Origin: Gemmatimonadales bacterium
GTDB taxonomy: Bacteria > Gemmatimonadota > Gemmatimonadetes > Longimicrobiales > Gaopeijiaceae
DNA: 43,377 nucleotides
Assembly (NCBI GenBank): GCA_007695195.1
Contig: REEG01000290.1
Location: forward strand, 1 to 43,377
Direction: 5' to 3'
Numbering within the stretch: the first letter of the stretch is position 1; every line of letters starts with the position of its first letter. The position numbers were made by a program, and so were the translations under genes. Of the stretch, positions 15,495 to 24,391 are shown in pieces. Under the pieces are notes generated by a model, which had not been told where the DNA came from, did not search any database, and worked only from the letters and a program-made list of their open reading frames with translations.

Positions 15495-17963
15495 ATGCGC
15501 CTAGTTCGAGTTGTCTCGCCGCTCCGGCGCAGGATCCTGTTCGGGGTCCTGCTCGGAGCGGCGACGTTTATCTCCGCTCCCTCTCTGTGGGCTCAGACCC
15601 CGGGGGATCTGCCTGCCCAGGATCTGGCCGCAGGCGTGGTTGTCGATTCCATCCGCGTGGAAGGGAACCAGTGGGTGGAGTCAAACCTCATTGTCGGGAC
15701 CACCGGTCTTGTGGAGGGGAGCACCATCACCTTCGTGGACATCCAGGAGGCGGAGCGTCGCCTCTGGGCCACGGGGCGTTTTCGGGACATCCAGGTCTTT
15801 GCCCGAGGGGGGGCCACCGACGATGATCCGGTCTTCCTCACCTTCCGGGTCCAGGAGAATCCGGTGGTGAGCCGGCTCCGATTTGAAGGTCTCCAAAATC
15901 TGAGTGAGCGGGATGTTCGCGACGAAGCCGGGCTCCGGATCGGCGAACCCTATTCGCCCCAGCGCTCCATCCAGGCGCAGGCCTTCATTCGCCGGGGTCT
16001 GGCCGAGAAGGGGATTCCCTTCGCCAGTATCGAAGAAGAGCTCATCCCCATCGAGGGAAGGGACGGAGAGGTGGAGCTGGTCCTCAATGTGACGGAGGGC
16101 TCCCGGGTCGTGGTCTCGCAGGTCGCCTTCCAGGGAAATGAGGCCTTTACCGACTCGGAGCTTCGGGACGTTCTGTCGACCCGCCAGGAGGGGTTCTGGT
16201 GGTTCCGCACCGGTGAATTCCGCGAGGACGTGCTGGACGAGGATCTGACGGACCGCATCCCCGAGTTCTATGCGTCCAACGGATTTCTGGATGCCCGGGT
16301 GGTGGGAGATACGCTCATCATCGACCAGGACACCGGGAAGGCCCGGCTGGAGGTCCTTCTGGAGGAAGGCCCCCAGTACCGGGTGGCCGAGTTCTCCATT
16401 ACCGGGAATCGGCGCTTCCCCACCTCCGAACTGGAGCGTTATTACGCACAGGAGCGCGGTGGGCTGCTTCGCTCCCTCGGATTCAGCCGCGGCGGAGACG
16501 ACACGTCGGGGGTCTTCGATCGGTCCGCCTTCCAGGAGGCGACGCAGCAGGTTGAACAGCTCTATCGGAACCAGGGGTATCTTTACTCCCGGGTTCAGCC
16601 GATCATCGACCGTTTGCCGCCTGAAGAGGAGGGGCAGCCCCCGCGGGTGAATGTGGCGTGGCAGGTGGAGGAAGGACAGCCGGCCTACATCCGTCGAATT
16701 CATATCCGGGGCAACACCTTCACCCACGATCGGGTGATCCGTGAGCAGATTGCCCTCCTTCCCGGTGACATCTACTCGGAGGAGCGGGTGCTGCGGAGCT
16801 ATCAGGCCATCTCCGGCCTGGGCTTCTTCGAGACGCCGCTCCCCTTCCCGGACATCCGCCCCGATCCCGAAACGGGCGACGTGGATATCGTTTTCGAGGT
16901 GGAGGAGCAGCAGACCGGCTCCATCAACTTCGGGACCTCCATGGGTGGCGTGACCGGGGTGGCTGGCTTCCTTGGATACGAGCAGCCGAACCTCTTCGGA
17001 CAGGCCAAGTCCGGAAGCCTGCGGTGGGACTTCGGACGGTTCCAGAACAACTTCCAACTCCAGTACACGGACCCGGCGCTTCGCCAGAGCCGGATCAGTG
17101 GGTCACTGTCCCTCTTCCGGGCCCGGGACCGATTCTTCAGCTTCGCCACCGGTGAGCAGGTGCGCACCGGAGCGCTGACCCGCTTCGGCGTTCCCATTCC
17201 CGGCTCCATCTACTCCCGGCTCTTCCTGGGGTACTCGCTGTCGGAGACGGATTATCGGCTCCGGGCCGGCGCCGAGGACACGTCCCTCTTCGGGCGGCCG
17301 CCGGGAACCCAGAGTACGGTGAGCGTGGGGATCACCCGACGCACTCTGGATCACCCCATCTTCCCCACCGTCGGGTCCCACCTGTCGTTCGACAACAATC
17401 TGAGCGGCGGGATCCTGGGGGGAGACGGAAACTTCACCAAGCACACGGTTCGGGGTGAGTGGTGGGTACCGGTGGGCCGGATCGGTGGTGAGCAGCCGGG
17501 CTCCCGACCCATCATCTTCTCTCTGGGCCTGAAGGCGAGGGGTGGAGCGATCTTCGGGGATGCGGACCGCTTCCCCTTCGATCGTTTCTGGCTCGGCGGT
17601 GTACAGTTTGGAGAACAGCTGAGAGGGTACGAGGAGACGACCATCACGCCGCAGGGCTACTTTGCCCGGGGTTCGGGACAGATCTCCGATATCCAGCGGC
17701 TCGGTGACACCTTTCTGACGCTGACGGCGGAATACGCCATTCGGCTCAACGACAACATTTCTCTGTCCACCTTCTATGAGGCCGGGAATGTGTGGCGGCA
17801 CCCGAGTGAGGTCGATCCGTCCCGACTGTTCCGCGGTGCCGGGCTCGGGGTGCAGTTGGTGACACCCTTCGGACCCATCGGGCTCGATTACGCGTACGGA
17901 TTCGACAAGGCCGTTCCGGGCTGGCAACTCCACTTCCGCATGGGCGGACAGGGGATGTTCTGA
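15495..17963 (+). CDS. bamA: Outer-membrane protein assembly factor BamA
   Basis: Core of the BAM complex, which folds beta-barrel proteins into the outer membrane. The 822-residue precursor has a signal peptide (basic start, FGVLLGAATFISAPSLWAQ, cleavage probably after AQ), five POTRA repeats over about residues 45-460, and a C-terminal Omp85 barrel. The last residues, FRMGGQGMF, end in Phe as expected for a BAM substrate. Barrel motifs include FLGYEQPNLFGQ and FDRFWLGGVQFGEQLRGYE, the latter containing the conserved RGY-type loop of Omp85 proteins. It begins two bases after the clpC stop and leads the envelope block. Confidence 0.95.
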   Translation: MRLVRVVSPLRRRILFGVLLGAATFISAPSLWAQTPGDLPAQDLAAGVVVDSIRVEGNQWVESNLIVGTTGLVEGSTITFVDIQEAERRLWATGRFRDIQVFARGGATDDDPVFLTFRVQENPVVSRLRFEGLQNLSERDVRDEAGLRIGEPYSPQRSIQAQAFIRRGLAEKGIPFASIEEELIPIEGRDGEVELVLNVTEGSRVVVSQVAFQGNEAFTDSELRDVLSTRQEGFWWFRTGEFREDVLDEDLTDRIPEFYASNGFLDARVVGDTLIIDQDTGKARLEVLLEEGPQYRVAEFSITGNRRFPTSELERYYAQERGGLLRSLGFSRGGDDTSGVFDRSAFQEATQQVEQLYRNQGYLYSRVQPIIDRLPPEEEGQPPRVNVAWQVEEGQPAYIRRIHIRGNTFTHDRVIREQIALLPGDIYSEERVLRSYQAISGLGFFETPLPFPDIRPDPETGDVDIVFEVEEQQTGSINFGTSMGGVTGVAGFLGYEQPNLFGQAKSGSLRWDFGRFQNNFQLQYTDPALRQSRISGSLSLFRARDRFFSFATGEQVRTGALTRFGVPIPGSIYSRLFLGYSLSETDYRLRAGAEDTSLFGRPPGTQSTVSVGITRRTLDHPIFPTVGSHLSFDNNLSGGILGGDGNFTKHTVRGEWWVPVGRIGGEQPGSRPIIFSLGLKARGGAIFGDADRFPFDRFWLGGVQFGEQLRGYEETTITPQGYFARGSGQISDIQRLGDTFLTLTAEYAIRLNDNISLSTFYEAGNVWRHPSEVDPSRLFRGAGLGVQLVTPFGPIGLDYAYGFDKAVPGWQLHFRMGGQGMF

Positions 17964-18031
17964 TCCGGCTCTTTCCCGGCTCCGCCAGGCGCGGGCCACG
18001 TACCAACTCCATCCATCCGGAGACACGCACC

Positions 18032-18562
18032 ATGCATCTTCGTTCGTTCGTTCTGGCCGGTCTGGTCCTTCTTGTTTCGGCGGCGGCCGTCGAGGCGCAG
18101 ACCCCCCGGATCGGATACATCGATTCCCAGGCCATCCTGCAGGAGGCTCCGGGTGCCCAGGAAGCGCAGGCCGAGTTCGAGCGCGACATGCAGGGCTACC
18201 AGGACGAGATTCAGCGGATGGGCGAGGAGTTGGAGCGTCTGATCACCGCCTATCAACAGCAGGAGCGGACCCTGTCCCCCGAAGCGCGCCAGCGGCGCGA
18301 GGATGAGATCCGTCAGAAGGAGTTCGAATACCAGCAGCGTATCGAGCAGATGGAGCTTGAGGCGGCTCAGCGTCGCCAGCAGCTCGTAGAGCCCATCCTG
18401 GATCGGATGTCCGGAGCCATCGAGGAGATCCGGGCCGAGGGTCAGTACACCATGATCTTCGACGTAGCGTCCCGGGCCATCATCGCGGCGGATCCGGAGC
18501 TTGACCTGACTACTCAGGTCCTGCAGCGCCTGCGGGAGAGAGCCGGTTCGGAAGATCGGTGA
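18032..18562 (+). CDS. skp: Periplasmic chaperone Skp/OmpH family
   Basis: Skp holds unfolded outer-membrane proteins in the periplasm for BamA. The 176-residue precursor has a signal peptide ending AAAVEAQ (about residue 23), then the family opening RIGYIDSQAIL, long Glu/Gln/Arg-rich helices predicted to form the coiled-coil tentacles (about residues 40-125), and a C-terminal strand-helix region. Length and order match the family, and the position between bamA and lpxD is the usual one in Gram-negative genomes. GGAG lies nine bases before the ATG. A long hairpin follows the gene. Confidence 0.92.
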   Translation: MHLRSFVLAGLVLLVSAAAVEAQTPRIGYIDSQAILQEAPGAQEAQAEFERDMQGYQDEIQRMGEELERLITAYQQQERTLSPEARQRREDEIRQKEFEYQQRIEQMELEAAQRRQQLVEPILDRMSGAIEEIRAEGQYTMIFDVASRAIIAADPELDLTTQVLQRLRERAGSEDR

Positions 18563-18594
18563 CCTGGGATCGACCGTTCGGACCCCGGAACGAT

Positions 18595-18687
18595 GGTCCC
18601 TTTTGCGGGGGACCGGCACGGTAAGTCCGACAGTACGCCTGCGCCCCCGGCGGTAGCCTTCCTCAGGGAAGGCCTCGCTGGGGGCGC
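18595..18687. other. Two hairpins between skp and lpxD
   Basis: A short hairpin pairs GGTCCC (18595-18600) with GGGACC (18609-18614) around TTTTGCGG. A long one pairs GCGCCCCC (18641-18648) with GGGGGCGC (18680-18687) and GCCTTCC (18656-18662) with GGAAGGC (18667-18673) around a TCAG loop, with GCG-CGC pairing between. No T-tract follows, so it looks like an mRNA-processing or stability element, or a factor-assisted terminator, more than an intrinsic terminator. Confidence 0.55.
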
Positions 18688-18696
18688 TCGTGCCTT

Positions 18697-19839
18697 ATGC
18701 CTTCTCGTCCCGATGTCTGTCAGCGAATGAGTTCCTTTCCTCTGCGTAGTCCGTCTCGAGCCGAATTCCACCTCTCCGAGGCCGCGTCGGCGCTGGATAT
18801 CCCATGGCAGGGAACGCTCGGTGATCCAATCCTCGGAGGGATCGCCACTCTCCGGAACGCCGGTGCCGCCGATCTGGCTCCGGTGGGGGAGATCCGGTAC
18901 CTGACCACCCTCCCTGATTCGGCTGCCGGAGCTCTTCTGGTGGGCGGGAAGGTAGCGGACCGGATCCCGGCGGATGAGGTTCGCCCCCGCCTTGTGGTTC
19001 CCGACGTCCACGCGGCTCTGGCCACCCTCCTGGAGTGGCTGTATCCACCGGCGGAGCTGCCTGCGGGAGAAGTGCACCCCACCGCGGTGGTGGACTCCAC
19101 CGTCGAGATCGGCGCCGGTGCCTGGGTCGGGCCCTATGCCGTACTGGAAGGGGGCGTCGTGTTGGGTGAGGGGGCGCGCATCGGCGCCCACTCGGTGGTG
19201 GGTGCCTTCGCGCGGATCGGCGCCCGGTCCCTCCTCCACCCCCATGTGGTGGTCTATCCCCGGACCGAGGTGGGGGCAGACGTGATCCTCCACTCCGGTG
19301 TGCGCCTGGGCGTGGACGGCTTCGGGTATGTGTTCGATGGCCGTTCCCATCGGAAGGTCCCCCAGGTGGGTCGGTGCATCGTGGAAGACGATGTGGAGAT
19401 CGGAGCCAACACCACCATCGACCGGGGCTCCATCGGTGACACTCGGGTGGGGGCCGGCGGCCGGATCGACAATCTGGTGCAGCTCGGGCACAATGTGGAG
19501 CTGGACGAGTTGGTGATTCTGGTTTCCCAGGTGGGGCTGGCCGGCTCCACTCGTGTGGGGAAGGGAGCCATTCTCGGTGGACAGGCGGGGGTCGGGGGGC
19601 ACCTCGAGATCGGGTCTGGAGCCCGCATCGCCGGTCAGGCGGGAATCATCGGGGACGTTCCGCCGGGGGCCACCTACATGGGATTCCCAGGCCGGCCCCG
19701 AAGCGATTTCCTCCGCTCCACGGCGGCGCTGGGTAAGGTCCCGGAGCTCCTCCGACGAGTACGAGCCCTGGAGGCGGAACTGGAACGAATGAGGGCGGCG
19801 AGCGATTTGCCTGCGGCCAATGGGTCCGAGGACGTGTAG
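18697..19839 (+). CDS. lpxD: UDP-3-O-acyl-glucosamine N-acyltransferase LpxD
   Basis: Third lipid A enzyme: adds the N-linked 3-hydroxyacyl chain to UDP-3-O-acyl-GlcN. The 380-residue product has an N-terminal uridine-binding domain (to about 115), a left-handed beta-helix of hexapeptide repeats (about 120-340) and a C-terminal helix (about 350-370). The catalytic GHN histidine is H265, next to IDNLVQL, and [10 protein letters not shown] is intact. Two starts compete: ATG 18697 and ATG 18727, which would remove ten residues. Neither has a clear Shine-Dalgarno sequence. It is separated from skp by 134 bases containing hairpins. Confidence 0.94.
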   Translation: MPSRPDVCQRMSSFPLRSPSRAEFHLSEAASALDIPWQGTLGDPILGGIATLRNAGAADLAPVGEIRYLTTLPDSAAGALLVGGKVADRIPADEVRPRLVVPDVHAALATLLEWLYPPAELPAGEVHPTAVVDSTVEIGAGAWVGPYAVLEGGVVLGEGARIGAHSVVGAFARIGARSLLHPHVVVYPRTEVGADVILHSGVRLGVDGFGYVFDGRSHRKVPQVGRCIVEDDVEIGANTTIDRGSIGDTRVGAGGRIDNLVQLGHNVELDELVILVSQVGLAGSTRVGKGAILGGQAGVGGHLEIGSGARIAGQAGIIGDVPPGATYMGFPGRPRSDFLRSTAALGKVPELLRRVRALEAELERMRAASDLPAANGSEDV

Positions 19840-19932
19840 GCCGCCCGTCGCGTCGTGGTTACATTACCTCGCTGCTGAGCCGAGGCTTCGCATACGGCGG
19901 GCCTCCCTTCAAACACTCCCGTCTGAATTCCA

Positions 19933-21228
19933 ATGATCGGTTCGAAACAGGCTACCCTGGTGGAGCGGGTCCGCCTCAGCGGAGTCGGGGTCCATTCCGG
20001 CACCGAAGCGACCCTCACCCTGGTCCCTGCGCCCGAGTGCACCGGGATCGTGTTCCAGCGCACGGATCTGGAGGGCTCGCCCCGGATTCCCGCCAATCTG
20101 GACCACGTTTCGGACACGGAGCTGGGGACGACGCTGGCCCTCCCCGATGGATCGGCCAAGGTCATGACGGTGGAGCATCTCATGGCCGCTCTGGCCGCCG
20201 CCGGTATCTCCAATGTGGTGGTGGAGATCGATGGGCCGGAGCCGCCAATCCTGGATGGCAGCTTCGGCCCGTACCTGGCTGCCATCCAGGCGGCGGGGGT
20301 TGAAGTACAGGAGGCCGACCTGCCCGTGATTCGCATCCGGCGCCCCGTCACCGCTTCGGGATCCCAGGGTTCATCCTATGTGGCCACTTCGGCCTCGGAC
20401 TACAGGATTTCGGCCACCATCGACTTCTCCCACTCCACCATCGGCCGCCAGTATGGAAGCTTCGAGGTTGGCAGGGACGTCTTCCGGGACCAACTCGCTC
20501 CAGCCCGGACCTTCGGCTTCCGTGCCCAGGCCGAGGCGCTTCGGGAGCGGGGCCTGGCCCAGGGGAGTTCTCTGGAGAATACGGTGGTCCTGGACGACGA
20601 CGGGGTCATGAACGACGGGCTCCGCTTCCCGGACGAGTTCCTGCGCCATAAAGTGGGAGATATGGTGGGCGATCTTGCCCTTCTGGGGGCAAGGCTCGAG
20701 GGACACATCGTGGCCGATCGTCCGAGTCATGAGGGGAACATCGCCCTGGCCCGCGCCATCGTGGAGGATCAACGGCGCTCCCCCGAGGGAGAGGCCATCG
20801 TGGACACCAAGCAGATCCTCCAGTATCTCCCTCACCGCTACCCAATGCTCCTGGTGGACCGGATCACCCACTTCGAGTCGGGGAAGCGGATCGTCGGGAT
20901 CAAGAACGTCACGGTGAACGAGCCCTTCTTCCAGGGACACTACCCCGGTCACCCCATCATGCCCGGGGTGCTCATCATCGAGGCCATGGCGCAGGTGGGC
21001 GGGCTCCTTCTCATGGACACCATCGAGAACCCTGACCAGAAGGTGGTCTACTTCATGTCCCTGGACCGGGTGAAGTGGCGTCGGCCGGTCACGCCGGGAG
21101 ATCAGCTCGTCTTCCAACTTGAACTCCTCCAGTTCCGGAGGAGTGTCTGCAAGATGAGGGGCGAGGGCTTCGTGGATGGGAAGCTGGTGGCGGAGGCGGA
21201 ACTCATGGCGCGGGTGATGGACCGATGA
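19933..21228 (+). CDS. lpxC/fabZ: Bifunctional LpxC-FabZ (UDP-3-O-acyl-GlcNAc deacetylase / 3-hydroxyacyl-ACP dehydratase)
   Basis: A natural fusion of the committed lipid A deacetylase with a fatty-acid dehydratase. Residues 1-285 are LpxC: zinc ligands H82 (in EHLMAAL), H239 and D243 (HKVGDMVGD), and the catalytic-site SHEGN histidine. Residues 290-431 are FabZ: LPHRYPMLLVDRI, then the active-site segment NEPFFQGHYPGHPIMPG with the catalytic His, and the Glu in IIEAMAQ. Length (431) equals the two domains joined by a short linker. Both enzymes compete for 3-hydroxyacyl-ACP-derived flux, so fusion may balance lipid A against fatty-acid synthesis. Such fusions are known in Bacteroidota and a few other phyla. 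The stop overlaps lpxA (ATGA). Confidence 0.95.
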   Translation: MIGSKQATLVERVRLSGVGVHSGTEATLTLVPAPECTGIVFQRTDLEGSPRIPANLDHVSDTELGTTLALPDGSAKVMTVEHLMAALAAAGISNVVVEIDGPEPPILDGSFGPYLAAIQAAGVEVQEADLPVIRIRRPVTASGSQGSSYVATSASDYRISATIDFSHSTIGRQYGSFEVGRDVFRDQLAPARTFGFRAQAEALRERGLAQGSSLENTVVLDDDGVMNDGLRFPDEFLRHKVGDMVGDLALLGARLEGHIVADRPSHEGNIALARAIVEDQRRSPEGEAIVDTKQILQYLPHRYPMLLVDRITHFESGKRIVGIKNVTVNEPFFQGHYPGHPIMPGVLIIEAMAQVGGLLLMDTIENPDQKVVYFMSLDRVKWRRPVTPGDQLVFQLELLQFRRSVCKMRGEGFVDGKLVAEAELMARVMDR

Positions 21229-22037
21229 CCGAACCCCTGCTGGATCCCCAACCCGTCACCGGCGTCCGGATCCACCCCTCGTCCATCGTGGACCCCTCGG
21301 CGGAGCTGGACGTGGGCGTGACCATCGGCCCCTGGTCCCTCATCGGCCCCGGCGTTCGGATCGGGGCGGGATGCACCATCGGCCCCAGTGTGCTCATCGA
21401 GCGCAACACCTCGCTGGGGCGGGAGTGCGAGATCCACAAGGGAGCGGTTCTGGGGACGGATCCCCAGGATCTCAAGTTCCGGGGCGAGGACACCCGACTC
21501 GAGGTGGGCGACCGGACCGTGATCCGGGAGTATGCCACCCTGAACCGGGGGACGTCGGCTGCGGGGCGAACCGTCGTGGGAGACGACTGCCTCCTCATGG
21601 CCTACACCCATGTGGCCCACGACTGCATCCTGGGAAACCATGTCATCCTCTCCAACGCGGTGAACATGGCGGGGCATGTGGAGCTTGAAGACTGGGTCAT
21701 CGTGGGAGGCATTACACCCATCCATCAGTTCGTTCGGGTGGGAACCCACGCCTTCGTGGGCGGAGGCTCCCGGATCTCCCAGGACGTACCGCCCTTCTGT
21801 CGTGCCGCCGGAAGTCCTGCCAAGCTCTACGGACTGAATTCGGTGGGGCTCGAGCGCCGTGGGTTCTCCAGGGAGACCCGGGCGTCCCTGAAACGCCTCT
21901 ACCGCATCCTCTTCCAGTCCGGTCTGAACGTGTCCCAGGGCATTGCCCGGGCCAGGGAAGAGCTGGAGCCTCTGCCGGAGGTTCTCCGGTTCCTGGAGTT
22001 CGTTGAATCATCGGAACGGGGGATCACCATCGGATGA
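21225..22037 (+). CDS. lpxA: UDP-GlcNAc acyltransferase LpxA
   Basis: First lipid A step: transfers 3-hydroxyacyl from ACP to the 3-position of UDP-GlcNAc. The 270-residue product is a hexapeptide-repeat beta-helix (to about 190) followed by a helical C-terminus. The catalytic histidine in AYTHVAHDC is H132, equivalent to E. coli H125, and the family signatures GTDPQDLKF and IREYATLNRGT are present. Acyl length and acceptor preference cannot be read by eye. If the adjacent Gfo/Idh gene makes a 3-keto or 3-amino sugar, the acceptor could differ from plain UDP-GlcNAc. It overlaps the genes on both sides by four bases. Confidence 0.95.
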   Translation: MTEPLLDPQPVTGVRIHPSSIVDPSAELDVGVTIGPWSLIGPGVRIGAGCTIGPSVLIERNTSLGRECEIHKGAVLGTDPQDLKFRGEDTRLEVGDRTVIREYATLNRGTSAAGRTVVGDDCLLMAYTHVAHDCILGNHVILSNAVNMAGHVELEDWVIVGGITPIHQFVRVGTHAFVGGGSRISQDVPPFCRAAGSPAKLYGLNSVGLERRGFSRETRASLKRLYRILFQSGLNVSQGIARAREELEPLPEVLRFLEFVESSERGITIG

Positions 22038-23104
22038 CCATCACCAGCGAAGCGCTTCGTATCGGCGTGGCCGGAGTGGGAAGTCTCGGCTTCCACCATA
22101 CCCGGATCGCCCGGGACCTCCCGGGAGTCCGGATGATGGGGTTCCATGAGCCTCGTCCGGAGCGGACCCGGGAAGTTGAGGAGCAGTTGGGCGTCCCCGG
22201 GTTCGCTGCTCTGGGCGACCTTTTGGACCAGGTGGACGCCCTTATCATTTCCACCCCCACCACCACCCACCGCGACGTGGCGGTTGCAGCCCTGGAACGC
22301 GGCATCCACGTCTTCATCGAGAAGCCCATCGCCCCCTCGCTGGACGAGGCCGACGAGATCCTGGAGGCGGCCGAGCGCGGAGGTGCCCTGGTGCAGGTGG
22401 GGCATGTGGAGCGGTTCAATACGGCGGTGGTGGCGGCGCGCCCCTATCTGGACCGGCCGGTCTTCATCGAATCCCATCGCCTGGCCCCGTTCACCGTGCG
22501 GGGGACGGACGTGGCCGTGGTCCTGGATCTCATGATCCACGATGTGGACCTCGTGGGGAGTCTGGTGGGCGCCCCGGTGAGTGAGATCCACGCCACGGGC
22601 GTCCCGGTTCTCACCCCGTCGGTGGACATCGCCAACGCCCGGATCCAGTATGAGACGGGGGCGGTAGCCAACCTTACCGCCAGTCGGGTCTCGGCGGAGC
22701 GGATGCGCAAGCTCCGCATCTTCCAACGGTCCGGCTACCTGAGCCTCGACCTGGCTGCGGGGACCGGCGAATTCCTCCGCTTGCGAGCCGACCTGCCGGC
22801 GCTGGCACCTCCCGCCGCGGCAGCCGGGGGTGAGTTCGGCTCCGAAGCTGCCCACGCCCGGAGCGGTGTCACCGGCACCGATGCTCCCCTGGCCCCGGAC
22901 CTCTGGTCCCTGGTGGAGCGGATCCCCCTCCACGCCCCGGAAGAGGAACCGCTCCGCCGGGAGCAGGAGAGCTTCGTCCACGCCATCTCCCGGGGAGTCA
23001 CGCCGGAAGTCACGGGCCGCGAAGGTCGGACGGCCCTGGAAGTCGCCCTTGCCATTGAATCCCGGATACTGAGTCATGTCGCTGATTCGCGTCCGAAATC
23101 GTAG
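22034..23104 (+). CDS. Gfo/Idh/MocA-family dehydrogenase in the lipid A cluster (GnnA-like)
   Basis: A 356-residue NAD(P)-dependent oxidoreductase. The Rossmann motif GVAGVGSLGFHH is near residue 11, the EKP lysine is K97 and the catalytic-loop IHD has H169 and D170. The C-terminal half includes an Ala/Gly-rich insertion (about 255-285). It overlaps lpxA by four bases and precedes lpxB. In Acidithiobacillus, gnnA (UDP-GlcNAc 3-dehydrogenase, same family) sits between lpxA and lpxB together with the aminotransferase gnnB. Here no aminotransferase is present, so a 3-amino lipid A cannot be concluded. Another sugar-nucleotide substrate is possible. Confidence 0.8.
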   Translation: MTITSEALRIGVAGVGSLGFHHTRIARDLPGVRMMGFHEPRPERTREVEEQLGVPGFAALGDLLDQVDALIISTPTTTHRDVAVAALERGIHVFIEKPIAPSLDEADEILEAAERGGALVQVGHVERFNTAVVAARPYLDRPVFIESHRLAPFTVRGTDVAVVLDLMIHDVDLVGSLVGAPVSEIHATGVPVLTPSVDIANARIQYETGAVANLTASRVSAERMRKLRIFQRSGYLSLDLAAGTGEFLRLRADLPALAPPAAAAGGEFGSEAAHARSGVTGTDAPLAPDLWSLVERIPLHAPEEEPLRREQESFVHAISRGVTPEVTGREGRTALEVALAIESRILSHVADSRPKS

Positions 23105-23117
23105 AAGGAAGGAAGGT

Positions 23118-23210
23118 GTGGACATCCGGAAGGGGAAATCCCCTCGGATGCTCATCTTCCTCCTGATCCTCGTGGGGTTTGCCATCTGGTACCTCAACAC
23201 CCAGTTCTGA
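23118..23210 (+). CDS. 30-residue single-pass membrane peptide
   Basis: A GTG at 23118, preceded by a strong purine run (AAGGAAGGAAGG), opens a 30-codon frame ending TGA at 23208-23210. The peptide has a basic start (MDIRKGKSPR), one hydrophobic helix (LIFLLILVGFAIWYL) and a short NTQF tail. It fits exactly between the Gfo/Idh gene and the lpxB ribosome-binding site (GGGAGG 23211-23216). An internal ATG at 23148 would leave almost only the helix. I do not recognise it. Placement suggests a small membrane partner or regulator of lipid A enzymes, which is inference. Confidence 0.55.
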   Translation: MDIRKGKSPRMLIFLLILVGFAIWYLNTQF

Positions 23211-23221
23211 GGGAGGCGCCT

Positions 23222-24391
23222 GTGGGAAGTGGCCCGGTCATCCTCCTCCTGGCCGGGGAACCCTCCGGCGACCTCCACGGAGCCCGGGTCGCCCGGGCGC
23301 TCCGGGAGCGCTGGCCCGAGGCCCGACTTCTGGGGCTGGGAGGGGAGCGGATGGAGGCGGAGGGAGTCGAACTCCTGGCCGGCCTCGAGGATCTGGCGGT
23401 CATGGGATTCGTCGAGGTGGCTGCCCGCCTCCCCTTCTTCTGGAGGCTGGAGCGTCGGGTGCGGCGCCTTCTGGATGAGGGTCACATCGACCTGGTGCTC
23501 CCCATCGACTATCCTGGCTTCAACCTGCGAATCACCGCAGCCGCCCACGACCGGGGGATCCCGGTCCTCTTCTTCATCGCCCCACAGGTCTGGGCGTGGA
23601 AGGCGCACCGGGCGGCCCGCCTGGCCCGAACCGCCGATCGCATCGCCGTGATCCTCCCCTTCGAAGAGGAGATCTTCCTGCGGGAAGGGGGGAAGGCCGT
23701 CTTCGTCGGGCACCCTCTCCTGGATCGACCCGACCATGTGGAGGACCGCGAGGCATTCTGCCGGAGGTGGGGCTTCGACCCGGATCGGCCCATCCTGGCC
23801 CTCTTCCCGGGTTCCCGGGCCCAGGAACTCTCGAGGCTCCTGGCTCCCTTCACCGGCGCGGCAAGGCTCCTTCGTGCTGAGCGCCCGGAACTCCAGTTGG
23901 GGGTGGCCCGGGCCCAGGGGGCCCGATTCCCACAGGAGGCTACGGAGGGATGTACGGTGGTGGATGACGGGCGCGCCCTCCTGCGCCACGCCCGGGCTGC
24001 GCTGGTGAAGTCCGGCACCTCCACCCTGGAAGCGGCGCTGGAGGGCGTCCCCTTCGTGGTGGCGTACCGGACCCACCCTCTGACCTTCCGGATCGCCAAG
24101 CGGGTGGTGCGGGTGGACCATGTGGCGTTGGCGAATCTGGTGGCGGGGCACCGGGCGGTGCCGGAGCTCCTGCAGGACGAGGTGACGCCGGAGCGGCTGG
24201 CCCGAGAGGTCGCGCCCCTGCTGGATGATCCGGAGCGACGGGAGCGGATGCGCCGGGAGCTGGCCGGCATCCGGAACGCCCTGGGCGAGCCGGGGGCCGC
24301 CGGTCGGGTGGCCGAACTGGCGGCGGAGATCCTCCACGAGCGCCAGGCTACCGGAACCGGAGCCGGGGCCGGCCGGCCGGGAGCATCATGA
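23222..24391 (+). CDS. lpxB: Lipid-A-disaccharide synthase LpxB
   Basis: Joins UDP-2,3-diacyl-GlcN to lipid X, forming the tetra-substituted disaccharide at the inner face of the inner membrane. The 389-residue product shows the GT19 signatures AGEPSGDLHGA (about 11-21), DYPGFNLR, the FFIAPQVWAWK segment, FPGSRAQE and KSGTSTLEAAL in the C-terminal nucleotide-binding half. The GTG start has GGGAGG five bases upstream. The hydrolase that makes lipid X (LpxH, LpxI or LpxG) is not in the window. The stop overlaps the acyltransferase gene (ATGA). Confidence 0.95.
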   Translation: MGSGPVILLLAGEPSGDLHGARVARALRERWPEARLLGLGGERMEAEGVELLAGLEDLAVMGFVEVAARLPFFWRLERRVRRLLDEGHIDLVLPIDYPGFNLRITAAAHDRGIPVLFFIAPQVWAWKAHRAARLARTADRIAVILPFEEEIFLREGGKAVFVGHPLLDRPDHVEDREAFCRRWGFDPDRPILALFPGSRAQELSRLLAPFTGAARLLRAERPELQLGVARAQGARFPQEATEGCTVVDDGRALLRHARAALVKSGTSTLEAALEGVPFVVAYRTHPLTFRIAKRVVRVDHVALANLVAGHRAVPELLQDEVTPERLAREVAPLLDDPERRERMRRELAGIRNALGEPGAAGRVAELAAEILHERQATGTGAGAGRPGAS

